Source: Paramicrobacterium chengjingii | Lineage (GTDB): Bacteria; Actinomycetota; Actinomycetes; Actinomycetales; Microbacteriaceae | Assembly (NCBI RefSeq): GCF_011751765.2 | Contig: NZ_CP061169.1 | Coordinates: 124,001 to 188,000, forward strand | Length of the DNA stretch: 64,000 bases | Direction: 5' to 3' | Shown: positions 50,081 to 59,069 of the stretch, piece after piece | Layout: each line of letters opens with the position of its first letter | Numbering within the stretch: position 1 is the stretch's first letter | Position numbers and translations under genes: made by a program | The notes under the pieces: model-generated | The model's database searches: none | Seen by the model: only the letters and a program-made list of their open reading frames with translations | Told to the model about the DNA's origin: nothing

Positions 50081-52060
50081 ATGACTGATGGTGCTCTGAA
50101 TTCCGGTATCGAAATCGACGGACTCAACCCCGACGCACGCCCCCAAGACGACCTGTTCACGCACGTCAATGGCCGGTGGATCGACGCCACGGAGATCCCC
50201 GGTGACAAGGCACGGTGGGGTACGTTCCACCAGCTTGCGGAGGCCGCAGAGAAAAACGTTCAGCAGATCATCCTCGACGCGCAGAAGGGCGTTTTCGACG
50301 GCACGGACGCTGAAGCAGAAGCCCGCAAAGTGGGAGAGCTGTATGCGAGCTTTATGAACACTGAGCGTATCGCCGACCTGGGAATCGAGCCGATCGCAGA
50401 CCAGCTGCGGGCGGCATCCGCTGTCTCGTCGATCGCTGAGCTGCTTGAGACGATCGGCATGCTCGAGAACGACGGCCTCGGTGGGTTTGTGGGAATGGGG
50501 GTCGACAACGACCCGGGCAACCCGGAACGGTACGTCATGTTCATGGTGCAGGGCGGCATCAGCCTGCCAGATGAGAACTATTACCGCGAAGAAACGTTCG
50601 CCGAGATTCGTGAGGCATACCTCGCGCATCTGCAGCGCATGTTCGAACTCGCAGGGCTCGACGACGCCGAGGCGCGCGCGCGACGTGTTTTCGATCTCGA
50701 GACGGCACTGGCGTCGCATCACTGGGACAACGTCGCCACCCGCGATGCGCAGAAGACGTACAACCTGTACTCCGGCACCGATGCTCTCGCGCTCGTGGCA
50801 GGAGTCGACCTGACCCCGTGGAAGAACGCTCTTGACGTGCCCGAGAGCGCGCTCGCCGAGATCGTCGTCATGCAGCCGTCATACCTCGAGGGCCTCGCCG
50901 AGCTGCTCGTTGACGAGAAACTCGACGCCTGGAAGGACTGGCTGGCCTGGAAGGTTCTGCACGGCGCAGCTCCTTATCTCACCGACGAGATCGTCGCCGA
51001 GAATTTCGACTTTTACGGGCACACAATCACTGGAACGCCCGAGCAGCGTGAGCGTTGGAAGCGCGGTGTCTCGCTAGTGGAGGGCGCCATGGGCGAGGCC
51101 GTTGGTCGCGTCTACGTCGAACGGCACTTCCCGCCCGAGGCGAAGACCGCCATGGATGAACTCGTCGGCAACCTCGTCGAGGCATACAGGCAGTCGATCA
51201 CGACCCTCGACTGGATGAGCCCTGCCACGCGCAAGCGGGCACTCGAGAAGCTCGACAAGTTCACACCGAAGATCGGGTTCCCCGTGAAATGGCGCGACTA
51301 CACGCAGCTCTCGATCGACGCTGACGATCTGGTCGGCAACGTGCGTCGGGCCAACCGCTTCGAGCTGCACCGCGAAGTAGAGAAGATCGGCAAGCCGCTC
51401 GATCGCGACGAGTGGTTCATGACTCCTCAGACCGTCAACGCCTACTACAACCCAGGCTTCAACGAAATTGTGTTTCCGGCGGCGATCCTCCAGTTTCCGT
51501 TCTTCGACTCCTCACGCGATGCCGCGGCGAACTACGGGGCGATCGGGGCGGTCATCGGTCACGAGATCGGGCACGGCTTCGACGACCAGGGCTCGCGATT
51601 CGACGGTGATGGGCGGCTAATCGACTGGTGGACGGATGCCGACAGGGAAGCATTCGAGAAGCGCACAAGTTCGCTCATCGAGCAGTACAACGCGCTCGCA
51701 CCCGAGCAGGTTCCCGACCACCACGTCAACGGTGCGCTCACGATCGGTGAGAACATCGGGGACCTCGGTGGCCTCGGAATCGCGTGGAAGGCCTACCTGC
51801 TTTCACTCGGCGACGACGAGTCCCCCGAGATCGATGGCCTCAACGGCTCCGAACGCTTCTTCCTCTCGTGGGCACAGGCCTGGCGACAGAAGGGACGGGA
51901 TGCCGAGACGATCCGTCTGCTTGCCATCGACCCGCACTCGCCGAACGAATTTAGATGCAACCAGATTGTGAGGAATCTCAACGAGTTCTACACTACGTTT
52001 GGAGTCGAAGAAGGTGACGCACTCTGGCTTAACCCGGAAGAGCGCGTCACCATCTGGTAA
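50081..52060 (+). CDS. M13-family zinc metallopeptidase (neprilysin/PepO-like)
   Basis: A 659-residue peptidase of full family length. The start reads ARPQDDLFTHVNGRWIDATEIPGDKARWGTFHQL, as in bacterial M13 enzymes. The zinc site is HEIGH (about 494-498) in IGHEIGHGFDDQGSRFDGDG, with the third ligand in GENIGDLGGL (about 557), and the end has NEFRCNQIVRNLNEFYTTFGV. NAYYNPGFNEIVFPAAILQ is the substrate-strand motif. There is no signal peptide, so it acts inside the cell on peptides. A short hairpin follows the stop. Confidence 0.95.
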   Translation: MTDGALNSGIEIDGLNPDARPQDDLFTHVNGRWIDATEIPGDKARWGTFHQLAEAAEKNVQQIILDAQKGVFDGTDAEAEARKVGELYASFMNTERIADLGIEPIADQLRAASAVSSIAELLETIGMLENDGLGGFVGMGVDNDPGNPERYVMFMVQGGISLPDENYYREETFAEIREAYLAHLQRMFELAGLDDAEARARRVFDLETALASHHWDNVATRDAQKTYNLYSGTDALALVAGVDLTPWKNALDVPESALAEIVVMQPSYLEGLAELLVDEKLDAWKDWLAWKVLHGAAPYLTDEIVAENFDFYGHTITGTPEQRERWKRGVSLVEGAMGEAVGRVYVERHFPPEAKTAMDELVGNLVEAYRQSITTLDWMSPATRKRALEKLDKFTPKIGFPVKWRDYTQLSIDADDLVGNVRRANRFELHREVEKIGKPLDRDEWFMTPQTVNAYYNPGFNEIVFPAAILQFPFFDSSRDAAANYGAIGAVIGHEIGHGFDDQGSRFDGDGRLIDWWTDADREAFEKRTSSLIEQYNALAPEQVPDHHVNGALTIGENIGDLGGLGIAWKAYLLSLGDDESPEIDGLNGSERFFLSWAQAWRQKGRDAETIRLLAIDPHSPNEFRCNQIVRNLNEFYTTFGVEEGDALWLNPEERVTIW

Positions 52061-52061
52061 A

Positions 52062-52079
52062 ACCGTCTGTGCCGACGGT
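52062..52079 (+). terminator. Short hairpin after the M13 peptidase gene
   Basis: ACCGTC (52062-52067) pairs with GACGGT (52074-52079) around a six-base loop immediately after the stop codon. No T-run follows, so termination would be weak. Confidence 0.35.
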
Positions 52080-52149
52080 GCGAGAACGCGGGGGAACGCG
52101 ACGTCGGAATGCCGGTATATAAGTTCCGGTCCGAAGGAGGACGTAGTCT

Positions 52150-53055
52150 GTGGCTTCCCCCACACGTGAACCCGGTCGCCGAGTGCGCCAGAGTGCCCGC
52201 CGAGCTCGCCATCGCTCAGAAGAAACGGCCGATACGTTCGCGTCTGGTTTTCGAGCGCTCGCGTTGCTTGCCCGCAATGGCGTTCAGGTCTCTGCTCGAG
52301 CAATTGATCTCGCGAGCGGCAGAGAGCTGTTCTCGATCGATGACTACATCGTGATGCCGACGGCGGGCATCGGCACGACGCTGCTGCTCGCCGACGTCGC
52401 CTCTCGGCTCGACGATCCCGCGTTCGAGTCGCTGATGATTCTCGACCGCGAGTCGCAGGATCAGGCGGCGGATGCTGGCCTCTGGCAGCATCTTCAGGCC
52501 CCGTCGTTTCCGATCGCCGATCTCGCAGCGTTCATCGGCTCGTCCAACGATCACCTCGCGATGAACGTGCTGCTGCGGCAGATCGGGCTCGACGCCGTGC
52601 GACTGCGTGCCGAGAACCTCGGGCTTCGGCGCACGGCTCTGCTCGACGTCGCTCGCGATCATCGGGGCCCAGACGACGCACCTCACCTGTCGGTTGGTTC
52701 CATGAAGGAGCTCACGTGGCTCTTCGCCGAGTTCGCCAGGGGAGAGGCGATGAGCCACACGGCGAGTCAACGCGTCGTCGACTGGCTGTCGCTCAACATG
52801 GATCTGTCGCTCGTCGCCTCGGCTTTCGGCCTCGACCCGCTGTCGCACCGCAGCGGAACGCACGGTCTCACGCTGTTCAACAAGACAGGTTCAGAGCCGG
52901 GCGTGCGCGCCGAGGCCGGCGTCTTGCGGGGGCCACGTGCCGGTGTTGCGTATGCCGTTGCGACGTCGTTTGCCGATACTGACCTCGTGACGAGGCTCTC
53001 GGTCATTGACGGACTGCGCCGGGTGGGCAGCGACCTGCTCGAGTACGTGCACTGA
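52150..53055 (+). CDS. Class A beta-lactamase-fold protein with lost catalytic residues
   Basis: A 301-residue protein with the serine beta-lactamase/penicillin-binding fold. The SxxK site is expected after MPTA but reads G73-I-G-T76, so both nucleophile and lysine are gone. The SDN loop, aligned on LAMNVLL, reads NDH (about 133-135). The KTG triad is kept in NKTGSEPGVRAE (about 245-247). It should not hydrolyse beta-lactams. No signal peptide is seen, only a basic start, so it is probably cytoplasmic and could bind a ligand or partner. The GTG at 52150 has a strong AAGGAGG 9 bases upstream. Confidence 0.78.
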   Translation: MASPTREPGRRVRQSARRARHRSEETADTFASGFRALALLARNGVQVSARAIDLASGRELFSIDDYIVMPTAGIGTTLLLADVASRLDDPAFESLMILDRESQDQAADAGLWQHLQAPSFPIADLAAFIGSSNDHLAMNVLLRQIGLDAVRLRAENLGLRRTALLDVARDHRGPDDAPHLSVGSMKELTWLFAEFARGEAMSHTASQRVVDWLSLNMDLSLVASAFGLDPLSHRSGTHGLTLFNKTGSEPGVRAEAGVLRGPRAGVAYAVATSFADTDLVTRLSVIDGLRRVGSDLLEYVH

Positions 53056-53118
53056 GCGCCCGATGACCCCACAACAGCGGCTCTAGACGTTCGCCGCTCA
53101 GACGGGGAGAATGGCGGC

Positions 53119-53958
53119 ATGAGGATCTTGGTCGCTGGGGGGACCGGTGTGATCGGGTCGCGGGTCGTTCCGCTCCTGACCGCGGCGGGGCACGAGGTGA
53201 TTGCGACGAGTCGCAGTGCCGACAGGCTGCTGCCGGCACAGGCGGCAGGGGCAGAGCGCGCTGTTATGGACGCCCGCGACGCGGCATCCGTCAACGCCGT
53301 CGTCACTGACGTCAGTCCCGACGCCATTGTGCACCTGCTGACCGACCTCGCCACCGAGGACTTCGCCGGAAACTCCCACCTGCGCATCGTGGGCACGCGC
53401 AACCTTGTGGCCGCCGCCGAGAACGCCGGCGTCACTCGCATGGTGGCCGAGAGCATCTCCTGGGTGGGGGAGCCGGAAACCGAGCCGGGCGACGAATCTG
53501 TCGCCATCGCACGCGATCCCGATACGGATGAGAGCCTCTTCCCCGCAGTTGAATCGCTTGAAGCGGGAGTGCTCAGCCTTGAGAATGGCGTCGTGCTGCG
53601 CATGGGGATGCTGTACGGCCGGGGCACCTGGTTCGGACGCGGAGGGAGAATTCACGATCGAGCGGAGGGGGGAGACGTCGTCGCGACAGTGCGGCATACG
53701 TCGTTCGTGCACGTCGACGATGCAGCACTCGCCGTCGTCAAGGCGCTCGACTGGCCGCGCGGGATCGTGAACATCGTGGACGACGATCCCGCAGACGCCG
53801 ACGAGTGGGCGCCAGAACTCGTGTGGGCCGCGGGCGGCAATGAGACACAGCTGACGGTGCGTTCCACGGGCCGCGCGAGCACGAATGCTCGTGCCGCGGA
53901 GCTCGGTTGGGTGCCCGAGCACCCCACATGGCGCGACGGTCCGTTCGACCTGGTGTAG
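53119..53958 (+). CDS. NAD-dependent epimerase/dehydratase family protein
   Basis: A 279-residue extended-SDR protein. The cofactor motif is MRILVAGGTGVIGSRVVPLL at the very start, and SFVHVDDAALAVVKAL is the characteristic late strand. The usual catalytic YxxxK is not evident; the equivalent region reads SLFPAVESLEAGVL. It may therefore be a non-classical reductase or binding protein. The ATG at 53119 follows GGGAGAATGGCGGC. It follows the beta-lactamase-fold gene by 63 bases. Confidence 0.82.
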   Translation: MRILVAGGTGVIGSRVVPLLTAAGHEVIATSRSADRLLPAQAAGAERAVMDARDAASVNAVVTDVSPDAIVHLLTDLATEDFAGNSHLRIVGTRNLVAAAENAGVTRMVAESISWVGEPETEPGDESVAIARDPDTDESLFPAVESLEAGVLSLENGVVLRMGMLYGRGTWFGRGGRIHDRAEGGDVVATVRHTSFVHVDDAALAVVKALDWPRGIVNIVDDDPADADEWAPELVWAAGGNETQLTVRSTGRASTNARAAELGWVPEHPTWRDGPFDLV

Positions 53959-54097
53959 CGTTCAGCCGCGAGTTCATGTGTCGAAATCGGTGGTTTTTCG
54001 GCCCGCGTAAGAGCCATTTGTGACATCTGAACTGTGGTGGTCATCCAAGTGGTGCCGGGAGATGGTCGTTGCGGGGTGAACGCGCGTCATGTGGTCG

Positions 54098-54124
54098 GCG
54101 GAATACTGAGTGCGGAATATTGAG
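54098..54124. repeat. Tandem 13-base direct repeat upstream of the DUF1684-oligopeptide operon
   Basis: GCGGAATACTGAG (54098-54110) and GCGGAATATTGAG (54112-54124) are direct repeats with one mismatch and a one-base gap, so the period is 14. They lie about 75 bases before the DUF1684 start. Direct repeats of this kind are typical binding sites for response regulators; no such regulator is adjacent. The rest of the 240-base gap shows only a GATAAT at 54183-54188, a possible -10. Confidence 0.45.
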
Positions 54125-54198
54125 CGCCCCGAACTCGTTGCGCTTCATGACGTCGCGATTCGCGGCGGAGTCCCCTGCGCCCGATAATCGGAAGTGCC

Positions 54199-54948
54199 AT
54201 GCCCGAATCCCCCTCTGCTTCACCAGACGAGCCCGCTTCGGCTCGCGCGCATCACGCTGTTTGGCGGGACGATCGCCGTCGCGCTGTTACGGCACCGACC
54301 GGCAACCTCGCCCTCGTCGAAACGCGATGGCTCCCCGTTGGCGAGCAGCCCGCACTGGCGAAGGAGCAGGCCGACGCACCGGCATCCGTCACCGTCACCG
54401 AGCTGAAGCGCAGTGACATCGACACCGGCGAGACGCAGTACGGTCTGCGCTTCTGGGACGCCGACGCTCCAGCGATGCACGCGTTCGATCGAATCGACGC
54501 ATTCGACGATGATCCAGAGTGGGTCATTGAAGCTCAGTTCACGCCCATCGGGATCGACCGCACGGTGCCGTTCGAGCACATTCGCGACAACGGCGGAACA
54601 CGCGATCTCGTCGTGCCGGGCGACATCACCTTCTCGCGTGACGGCACGCGCTATAACTTCGCGGCCTTCGACGACGGCGGGAGACTGCTGCTTGTTTTTG
54701 GCGACCCGACAAACGGCCGCGACGACGAGACAGGCACGTACGGTGCTGGCCGGTTTTTGTTTGTGCAGCGCGCGTCGTCCAGCGACGGCTTTGGCGAGGC
54801 CGGACCCGTCACGCTTGATTTCAACCGCGCGTTCGTGCCGCCGTGCGGATTCTCGTCGGCATACAACTGCCCGATGCCGCCAGTTCAGAATCGCTTTGCC
54901 GTGCCCGTGACCGCGGGTGAAAAGAACATCATCTGGAGAACGCAGTGA
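54199..54948 (+). CDS. DUF1684 family protein
   Basis: A 249-residue protein of the DUF1684 family. The family's C-terminal signature is complete: FNRAFVPPCGFSSAYNCPMPPVQNRFAVPVTAGEKN, with two Cys residues. GDITFSRDGTRYNFAAFDDGGRLLLVFGDPTNGRDDETGTYGAGRFL precedes it. The family is widespread and unassigned. GGAAG precedes the ATG at 54199. Its stop overlaps the GTG of the oligopeptide-binding lipoprotein by four bases (GTGA), so it is made with the transporter, an unusual and informative link. Confidence 0.88.
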   Translation: MPESPSASPDEPASARAHHAVWRDDRRRAVTAPTGNLALVETRWLPVGEQPALAKEQADAPASVTVTELKRSDIDTGETQYGLRFWDADAPAMHAFDRIDAFDDDPEWVIEAQFTPIGIDRTVPFEHIRDNGGTRDLVVPGDITFSRDGTRYNFAAFDDGGRLLLVFGDPTNGRDDETGTYGAGRFLFVQRASSSDGFGEAGPVTLDFNRAFVPPCGFSSAYNCPMPPVQNRFAVPVTAGEKNIIWRTQ

Positions 54949-56438
54949 AACGTGAGCTTGCCCTTGTCGCAACCATTGCCGCCGCAGCCCTCGTGTTGAC
55001 GGGCTGCTCGGCCGGCGGGTCAGGCGACGCGGGCGGCGACGACGCGACGATCAACATCGGCTCGCTGTATGAGCCGCAGAATCTCAGCAACACGGGCGGA
55101 GGCGGGCAGGGAGTCACCGAGGCCCTCAGCGGCAACGTCTACGAGGGGCTGTACAAGCTCACGGACGACGGAGAGGTAGAGCCGCTGCTGGCGGAGAGCG
55201 AAGAGGTGAGCGACGATGGTCTGACGTACACGTTCACGCTTCGCGAGGGCGTCACGTTCCACTCCGGCGACCCGCTGACCTCTGCAGACGTGAAGTCGAG
55301 CGTCGAGGCGGTCACGGCCGAAGACTCGCAATCGGCACGCAAGTCGAGTTTCGATGTTATCGAGTCGATCGAGACGCCTGACGAGAGCACCGTCGTCTTC
55401 ACACTGAGTCAGCGCTCCATCTCGTTCACCTACAACCTCAGCTACGTTTCGATCGTGAACGACGAGGCGACAGACCTCAAGACCAGCGAAGACGGCACGG
55501 GGCCATACACGCTCGACGAATGGAAGCGCGGCAGCACGCTGAGCCTGGCGCGCTGGGACGACTATTGGGGCACGAAGGCGAAGAACGCCGAGGTTGTCTT
55601 TCACTACTACACCGATGCGACGTCGCAGAACAACGCATTGATCAGCGGCCAGATCGACATCATCACGAGTGTTCAGAGCCCTGATGCACTGAGCCAGTTC
55701 GACGGCAACGACGACTACGTAGTGAACGACGGGTCGTCGACGACGAAGGAGCTGCTCGCGTTCAACGACCGAGTCGAGCCGTTCGACAACGCTTTGGTGC
55801 GCAAGGCTGTGTATTCGGCGATCGACCGCAAGAAGCTGCTGAACTCCATCTGGGGCGACTATGGTCAGCTCATCGGATCGATGGTGCCGCCGACGGATCC
55901 CTGGTACGAAGACCTGACAGACGTCAACCCCTACGACCCGCAGTTGGCGAAGGATCAACTGGCCGAAGCGGGTTACGCCGACGGATTCTCGTTCACGCTC
56001 GACACTCCGAGCTACGACCCGCATCCGGCCGTCGCCGAGTTTCTCAAGTCGGAGCTCGCAAAGGTGGGCATCACCGTGACGATTAACACGATCACCGCAG
56101 ACGAGTGGTACACGAAGGTCTTCCAAGACCGTGACTTCGAGGCGACGCTGCAGGAGCATGTGAACGATCGTGACGTCGTCTGGTACGGCGACCCTGACTT
56201 CTACTGGGGCTACGACAACGCCGATGTGCAGCAGTGGGTGGCAGACGCCGAGCAGGCGGAGACAACGGATGAGCAGACCGAGCTGCTGAAGAAGGTGAAC
56301 AAAAAGATCGCCGAGGATGCTGCGAGCGTGTGGCTGTACCTCTACCCGCAGATCGTCGTCGCCGCGTCTGACGTGACGGGTTACCCGGTCAACGGGCTCA
56401 ACTCACAATTCTACGCGTACGACATCGTCAAGGAGTAA
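54945..56438 (+). CDS. Oligopeptide/dipeptide ABC transporter substrate-binding lipoprotein
   Basis: A 497-residue family 5 solute-binding protein. A lipoprotein signal ends at LTGC with C21 as the lipidated residue, followed by a Gly/Ser/Asp-rich linker. The body has TYTFTLREGVTFHSGDPLTSADVKSSVEAV and the late DVVWYGDPDFYWGYDN region, matching DppA/OppA-type proteins that catch peptides or similar small molecules outside the membrane. The start is GTG overlapping the DUF1684 stop. The permeases and ATPases follow directly. Confidence 0.93.
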   Translation: MKRELALVATIAAAALVLTGCSAGGSGDAGGDDATINIGSLYEPQNLSNTGGGGQGVTEALSGNVYEGLYKLTDDGEVEPLLAESEEVSDDGLTYTFTLREGVTFHSGDPLTSADVKSSVEAVTAEDSQSARKSSFDVIESIETPDESTVVFTLSQRSISFTYNLSYVSIVNDEATDLKTSEDGTGPYTLDEWKRGSTLSLARWDDYWGTKAKNAEVVFHYYTDATSQNNALISGQIDIITSVQSPDALSQFDGNDDYVVNDGSSTTKELLAFNDRVEPFDNALVRKAVYSAIDRKKLLNSIWGDYGQLIGSMVPPTDPWYEDLTDVNPYDPQLAKDQLAEAGYADGFSFTLDTPSYDPHPAVAEFLKSELAKVGITVTINTITADEWYTKVFQDRDFEATLQEHVNDRDVVWYGDPDFYWGYDNADVQQWVADAEQAETTDEQTELLKKVNKKIAEDAASVWLYLYPQIVVAASDVTGYPVNGLNSQFYAYDIVKE

Positions 56439-56449
56439 GTTCGCAGGGC

Positions 56450-57412
56450 ATGCCCTCTTACCTGATCCGCCGGTTCGCGTTCCTTGTGCTGTCGCTCGTC
56501 GTCGCCCTGGTCGTGATCTTTGTGCTGCTCAGGCTGCTGCCGGGCGACCCGGCGAACGCGCTGCTCTCGGTGAACGCGACGCCGGAGCAGATCGCCGCGG
56601 CGCGAGCGCAGGTGGGCAGCGACAGGCCACTTGCCGAACAGTTCGCCACGTGGGCGGGGCAGATGCTGCGCTTTGATCTGGGCGAGTCCTACATCAGCGG
56701 GCTCCCCGTGCTTCCCGAGGTGACGGCTCGCCTGCGGGTGACGATGCCGCTCACACTTCTGGCATTCGCGCTCGGGCTCGCGATCGCACTCGTCGCGGGC
56801 GTCGCCGCCGCTGTCGGTTCCGACCGCTGGTACGGCACACTGCTTTCGGGCTTCGCCCAGGTGGGCATTGCCATTCCGGTGTTCTGGATCGGCATCATTC
56901 TCGTCTGGATCTTCGCCCTCGCGCTCGGGGTGTTGCCGAGCGGCGGATTTCCCCGCGATGACTGGGAGAATCCGGGGGAGGCGCTCACGGCGCTTGCCCT
57001 CCCCATCATCACAATCGCCGTAGTGATGAGCGCCTCGCTCACTCGGTATGTGCGGGCTGCGACGCTTGACGTCGTGGGCAGCGGCTACCTGCGCACCGCG
57101 CGGGCAGGAGGAGCGAGCATGGCGCAGGCGCTGTGGCGGCATGGGCTGCGCAACGGCTCTGTTCCGGTGATCGCCATTCTCGGCATCGAGTTGTCGACGA
57201 CGCTGCTCGGCGCCGTCGTCGTCGAGAGCGTGTTCACCCTGCCTGGGCTCGGCAACATGCTGCTCGACGCCATCGCCCAGCACGACTACCCCAACATTCA
57301 GGGCATTCTCGTGGTGAGCACACTCTTCGTGCTGCTCGTCGGCTTCGCCGCCGACATTGCCCAGCGCCTCGTCGACCCGCGTTTGCGCCAGAGCGTCTCG
57401 GGTAATCGATGA
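56450..57412 (+). CDS. Oligopeptide-type ABC transporter permease (DppB/OppB-like)
   Basis: A 320-residue inner membrane permease with six helices. The start, IRRFAFLVLSLVVALVVIFVLLRLLPGDPANALL, is diagnostic of the DppB/OppB family, and the EAA-type ATPase contact loop reads YLRTARAGGASMAQALWRHGLRNGSVPVI. It follows the binding protein by 11 bases. Its stop overlaps the start of the second permease (ATGA at 57409-57412). Confidence 0.93.
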   Translation: MPSYLIRRFAFLVLSLVVALVVIFVLLRLLPGDPANALLSVNATPEQIAAARAQVGSDRPLAEQFATWAGQMLRFDLGESYISGLPVLPEVTARLRVTMPLTLLAFALGLAIALVAGVAAAVGSDRWYGTLLSGFAQVGIAIPVFWIGIILVWIFALALGVLPSGGFPRDDWENPGEALTALALPIITIAVVMSASLTRYVRAATLDVVGSGYLRTARAGGASMAQALWRHGLRNGSVPVIAILGIELSTTLLGAVVVESVFTLPGLGNMLLDAIAQHDYPNIQGILVVSTLFVLLVGFAADIAQRLVDPRLRQSVSGNR

Positions 57413-58278
57413 GCGACATCGCCACACAGGATGCCGCCGCAGCCGCGCCTCGCAAGGCACGGGCCCGCCGGGGACGCCGTGCCGTTCTGGTGATCGGCAG
57501 CGTGCTGGCGGCATCCATTGTTCTTCTTGCCCTTGTCTCGCTGTTCTGGCTGCCCTACGAGCAGGCGGACACGAGCGGAACGCGACTCGAGTCGCCGAAC
57601 GCTACACACTGGCTCGGCACGGATAAGCTCGGGCGCGATCTTATGACCCAGCTCATGGTTGGTGCGCGCATTGCCCTCACCGTTGGAGCGGGCTCGGTGG
57701 CGATCGCCGCGGTGCTCGGCCTCGTGCTCGGCCTTGTCGCCGCGTTTGCGTGGCCGTGGCTCGACGACACCCTGTCGGCGGCGCTCGACGTGGTGATCGC
57801 CTTCCCCGTGCTGCTGCTCGCGATGCTCGTTGTCGCCGTGCAAGGAGCATCGCTGTGGTCGGCGATCCTTGCCATCGGGCTCGCCCAGTCGGCCGTCGTC
57901 GCGCGGCTTGTGCGCATTCTTGCGCGCCGCGTGCTCGGCGAGCAGTACATCACGGCGTCGCGCACAAGCGGAACTCGCTGGCCCGGCATCGTCGGTGCGC
58001 ACATTCTGCCCAACATCGCGCCTATGCTCGGCGTCAACCTGGCTCTGCAGTTCGGAATCGCCGTGCTGGCCGAGGCAAGTCTCTCGTATCTCGGGCTCGG
58101 CGCACCGCCGCCCAACGCGTCGTGGGGACGCATGCTGCAGGAAGCACAGGGCACGGTGCTCACGGCCCCTGTCGGCGCGATCGCTCCCGGAATCGCGCTC
58201 GTCGTTCTGGTGCTCGGCGTCAACTTCATCGCCGACGGACTTCGCGACGTCGCCGACCCGACGAGGAGGCGACGATGA
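57409..58278 (+). CDS. Oligopeptide-type ABC transporter permease (DppC/OppC-like)
   Basis: A 289-residue permease with an N-terminal basic leader (about 9-24) and six helices. HWLGTDKLGRDLMTQLMVGARIALTVG is the OppC-family motif, and the ATPase contact loop reads YITASRTSGTRWPGIVGAHILPNIAP. Both its start and its stop overlap neighbours by four bases, so it is fully coupled in the operon. Confidence 0.93.
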   Translation: MSDIATQDAAAAAPRKARARRGRRAVLVIGSVLAASIVLLALVSLFWLPYEQADTSGTRLESPNATHWLGTDKLGRDLMTQLMVGARIALTVGAGSVAIAAVLGLVLGLVAAFAWPWLDDTLSAALDVVIAFPVLLLAMLVVAVQGASLWSAILAIGLAQSAVVARLVRILARRVLGEQYITASRTSGTRWPGIVGAHILPNIAPMLGVNLALQFGIAVLAEASLSYLGLGAPPPNASWGRMLQEAQGTVLTAPVGAIAPGIALVVLVLGVNFIADGLRDVADPTRRRR

Positions 58279-59069
58279 GCTGTCTCGAGGTAGCAGGGCT
58301 GAGCGTTCGCACGCGCGACGGCGACACCTTGGTGAGCGACCTCTCATTCACGGTGGATGCCGGCGAGCGCGTCGGCCTCATCGGAGAATCGGGGTCGGGC
58401 AAGTCGGTGACGTCTCTCGCTGTGACCGGGCTGCTTGACGCGGGTCTTACCGCGCACGGCTCTGTGCTGCTGGACGGCCAGCAGGTGATCGGAGCGTCAG
58501 ACCGGATGCTGCGTCCGCTTCGTGGCCCAGCGGCATCCATTGTTTTTCAAGAGCCGCTCACGGCCCTTGACCCGCTCATGCGCGTGGGAAGGCAGATCGC
58601 CGAGCCCATCGCCAGGCACCGCGGGCTGCGCGGCCGGGAACTGTCCGCTGCGGTTCGCGACGCGCTCGTCGATGTCGCTCTGCCCGAGGAGCGCCTTGCG
58701 CGGGCGTACCCCCACGAGCTCTCGGGCGGCCAACGCCAGCGCGCCGCAATCGCCATCGCGCTTGCGGCGCATCCTCGTCTGCTGATTGCCGACGAACCGA
58801 CGACCGCGCTCGACGTGACCGTGCAGAACGAGGTGCTCGACCTGCTCGATCGATGCGTTGCCGAACGCGACATGGCGCTGCTGTTCATCAGCCACGACCT
58901 CGCCGTCGTGTCGCGCATGGCGCAGCGCGTCACGGTTCTGCGCCGGGGCGTCGCCGTTGAATCCGGTCCCGTGCGCGACGTCATCGATACGCCACGGCAC
59001 GAGTACACGCAGCGCCTCGTCGAGAGTGCTCGTGCTCTTGATCGCACGCTCGATGGGGGTGACGCATGA
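58275..59069 (+). CDS. Oligopeptide-type ABC transporter ATPase (DppD/OppD-like)
   Basis: A 264-residue ATPase. Walker A is GESGSGKS (37-44), the signature is LSGGQRQRAAIAIAL and Walker B is LLIADEPTTALDVTVQ, with the switch FISHDLAVVSRMA. The C-terminal Cys cluster common in longer OppD proteins is absent, since the protein is about 60 residues shorter than usual. GAGGAGGCGACG precedes the ATG. It overlaps both neighbours (ATGA). Confidence 0.92.
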   Translation: MSCLEVAGLSVRTRDGDTLVSDLSFTVDAGERVGLIGESGSGKSVTSLAVTGLLDAGLTAHGSVLLDGQQVIGASDRMLRPLRGPAASIVFQEPLTALDPLMRVGRQIAEPIARHRGLRGRELSAAVRDALVDVALPEERLARAYPHELSGGQRQRAAIAIALAAHPRLLIADEPTTALDVTVQNEVLDLLDRCVAERDMALLFISHDLAVVSRMAQRVTVLRRGVAVESGPVRDVIDTPRHEYTQRLVESARALDRTLDGGDA

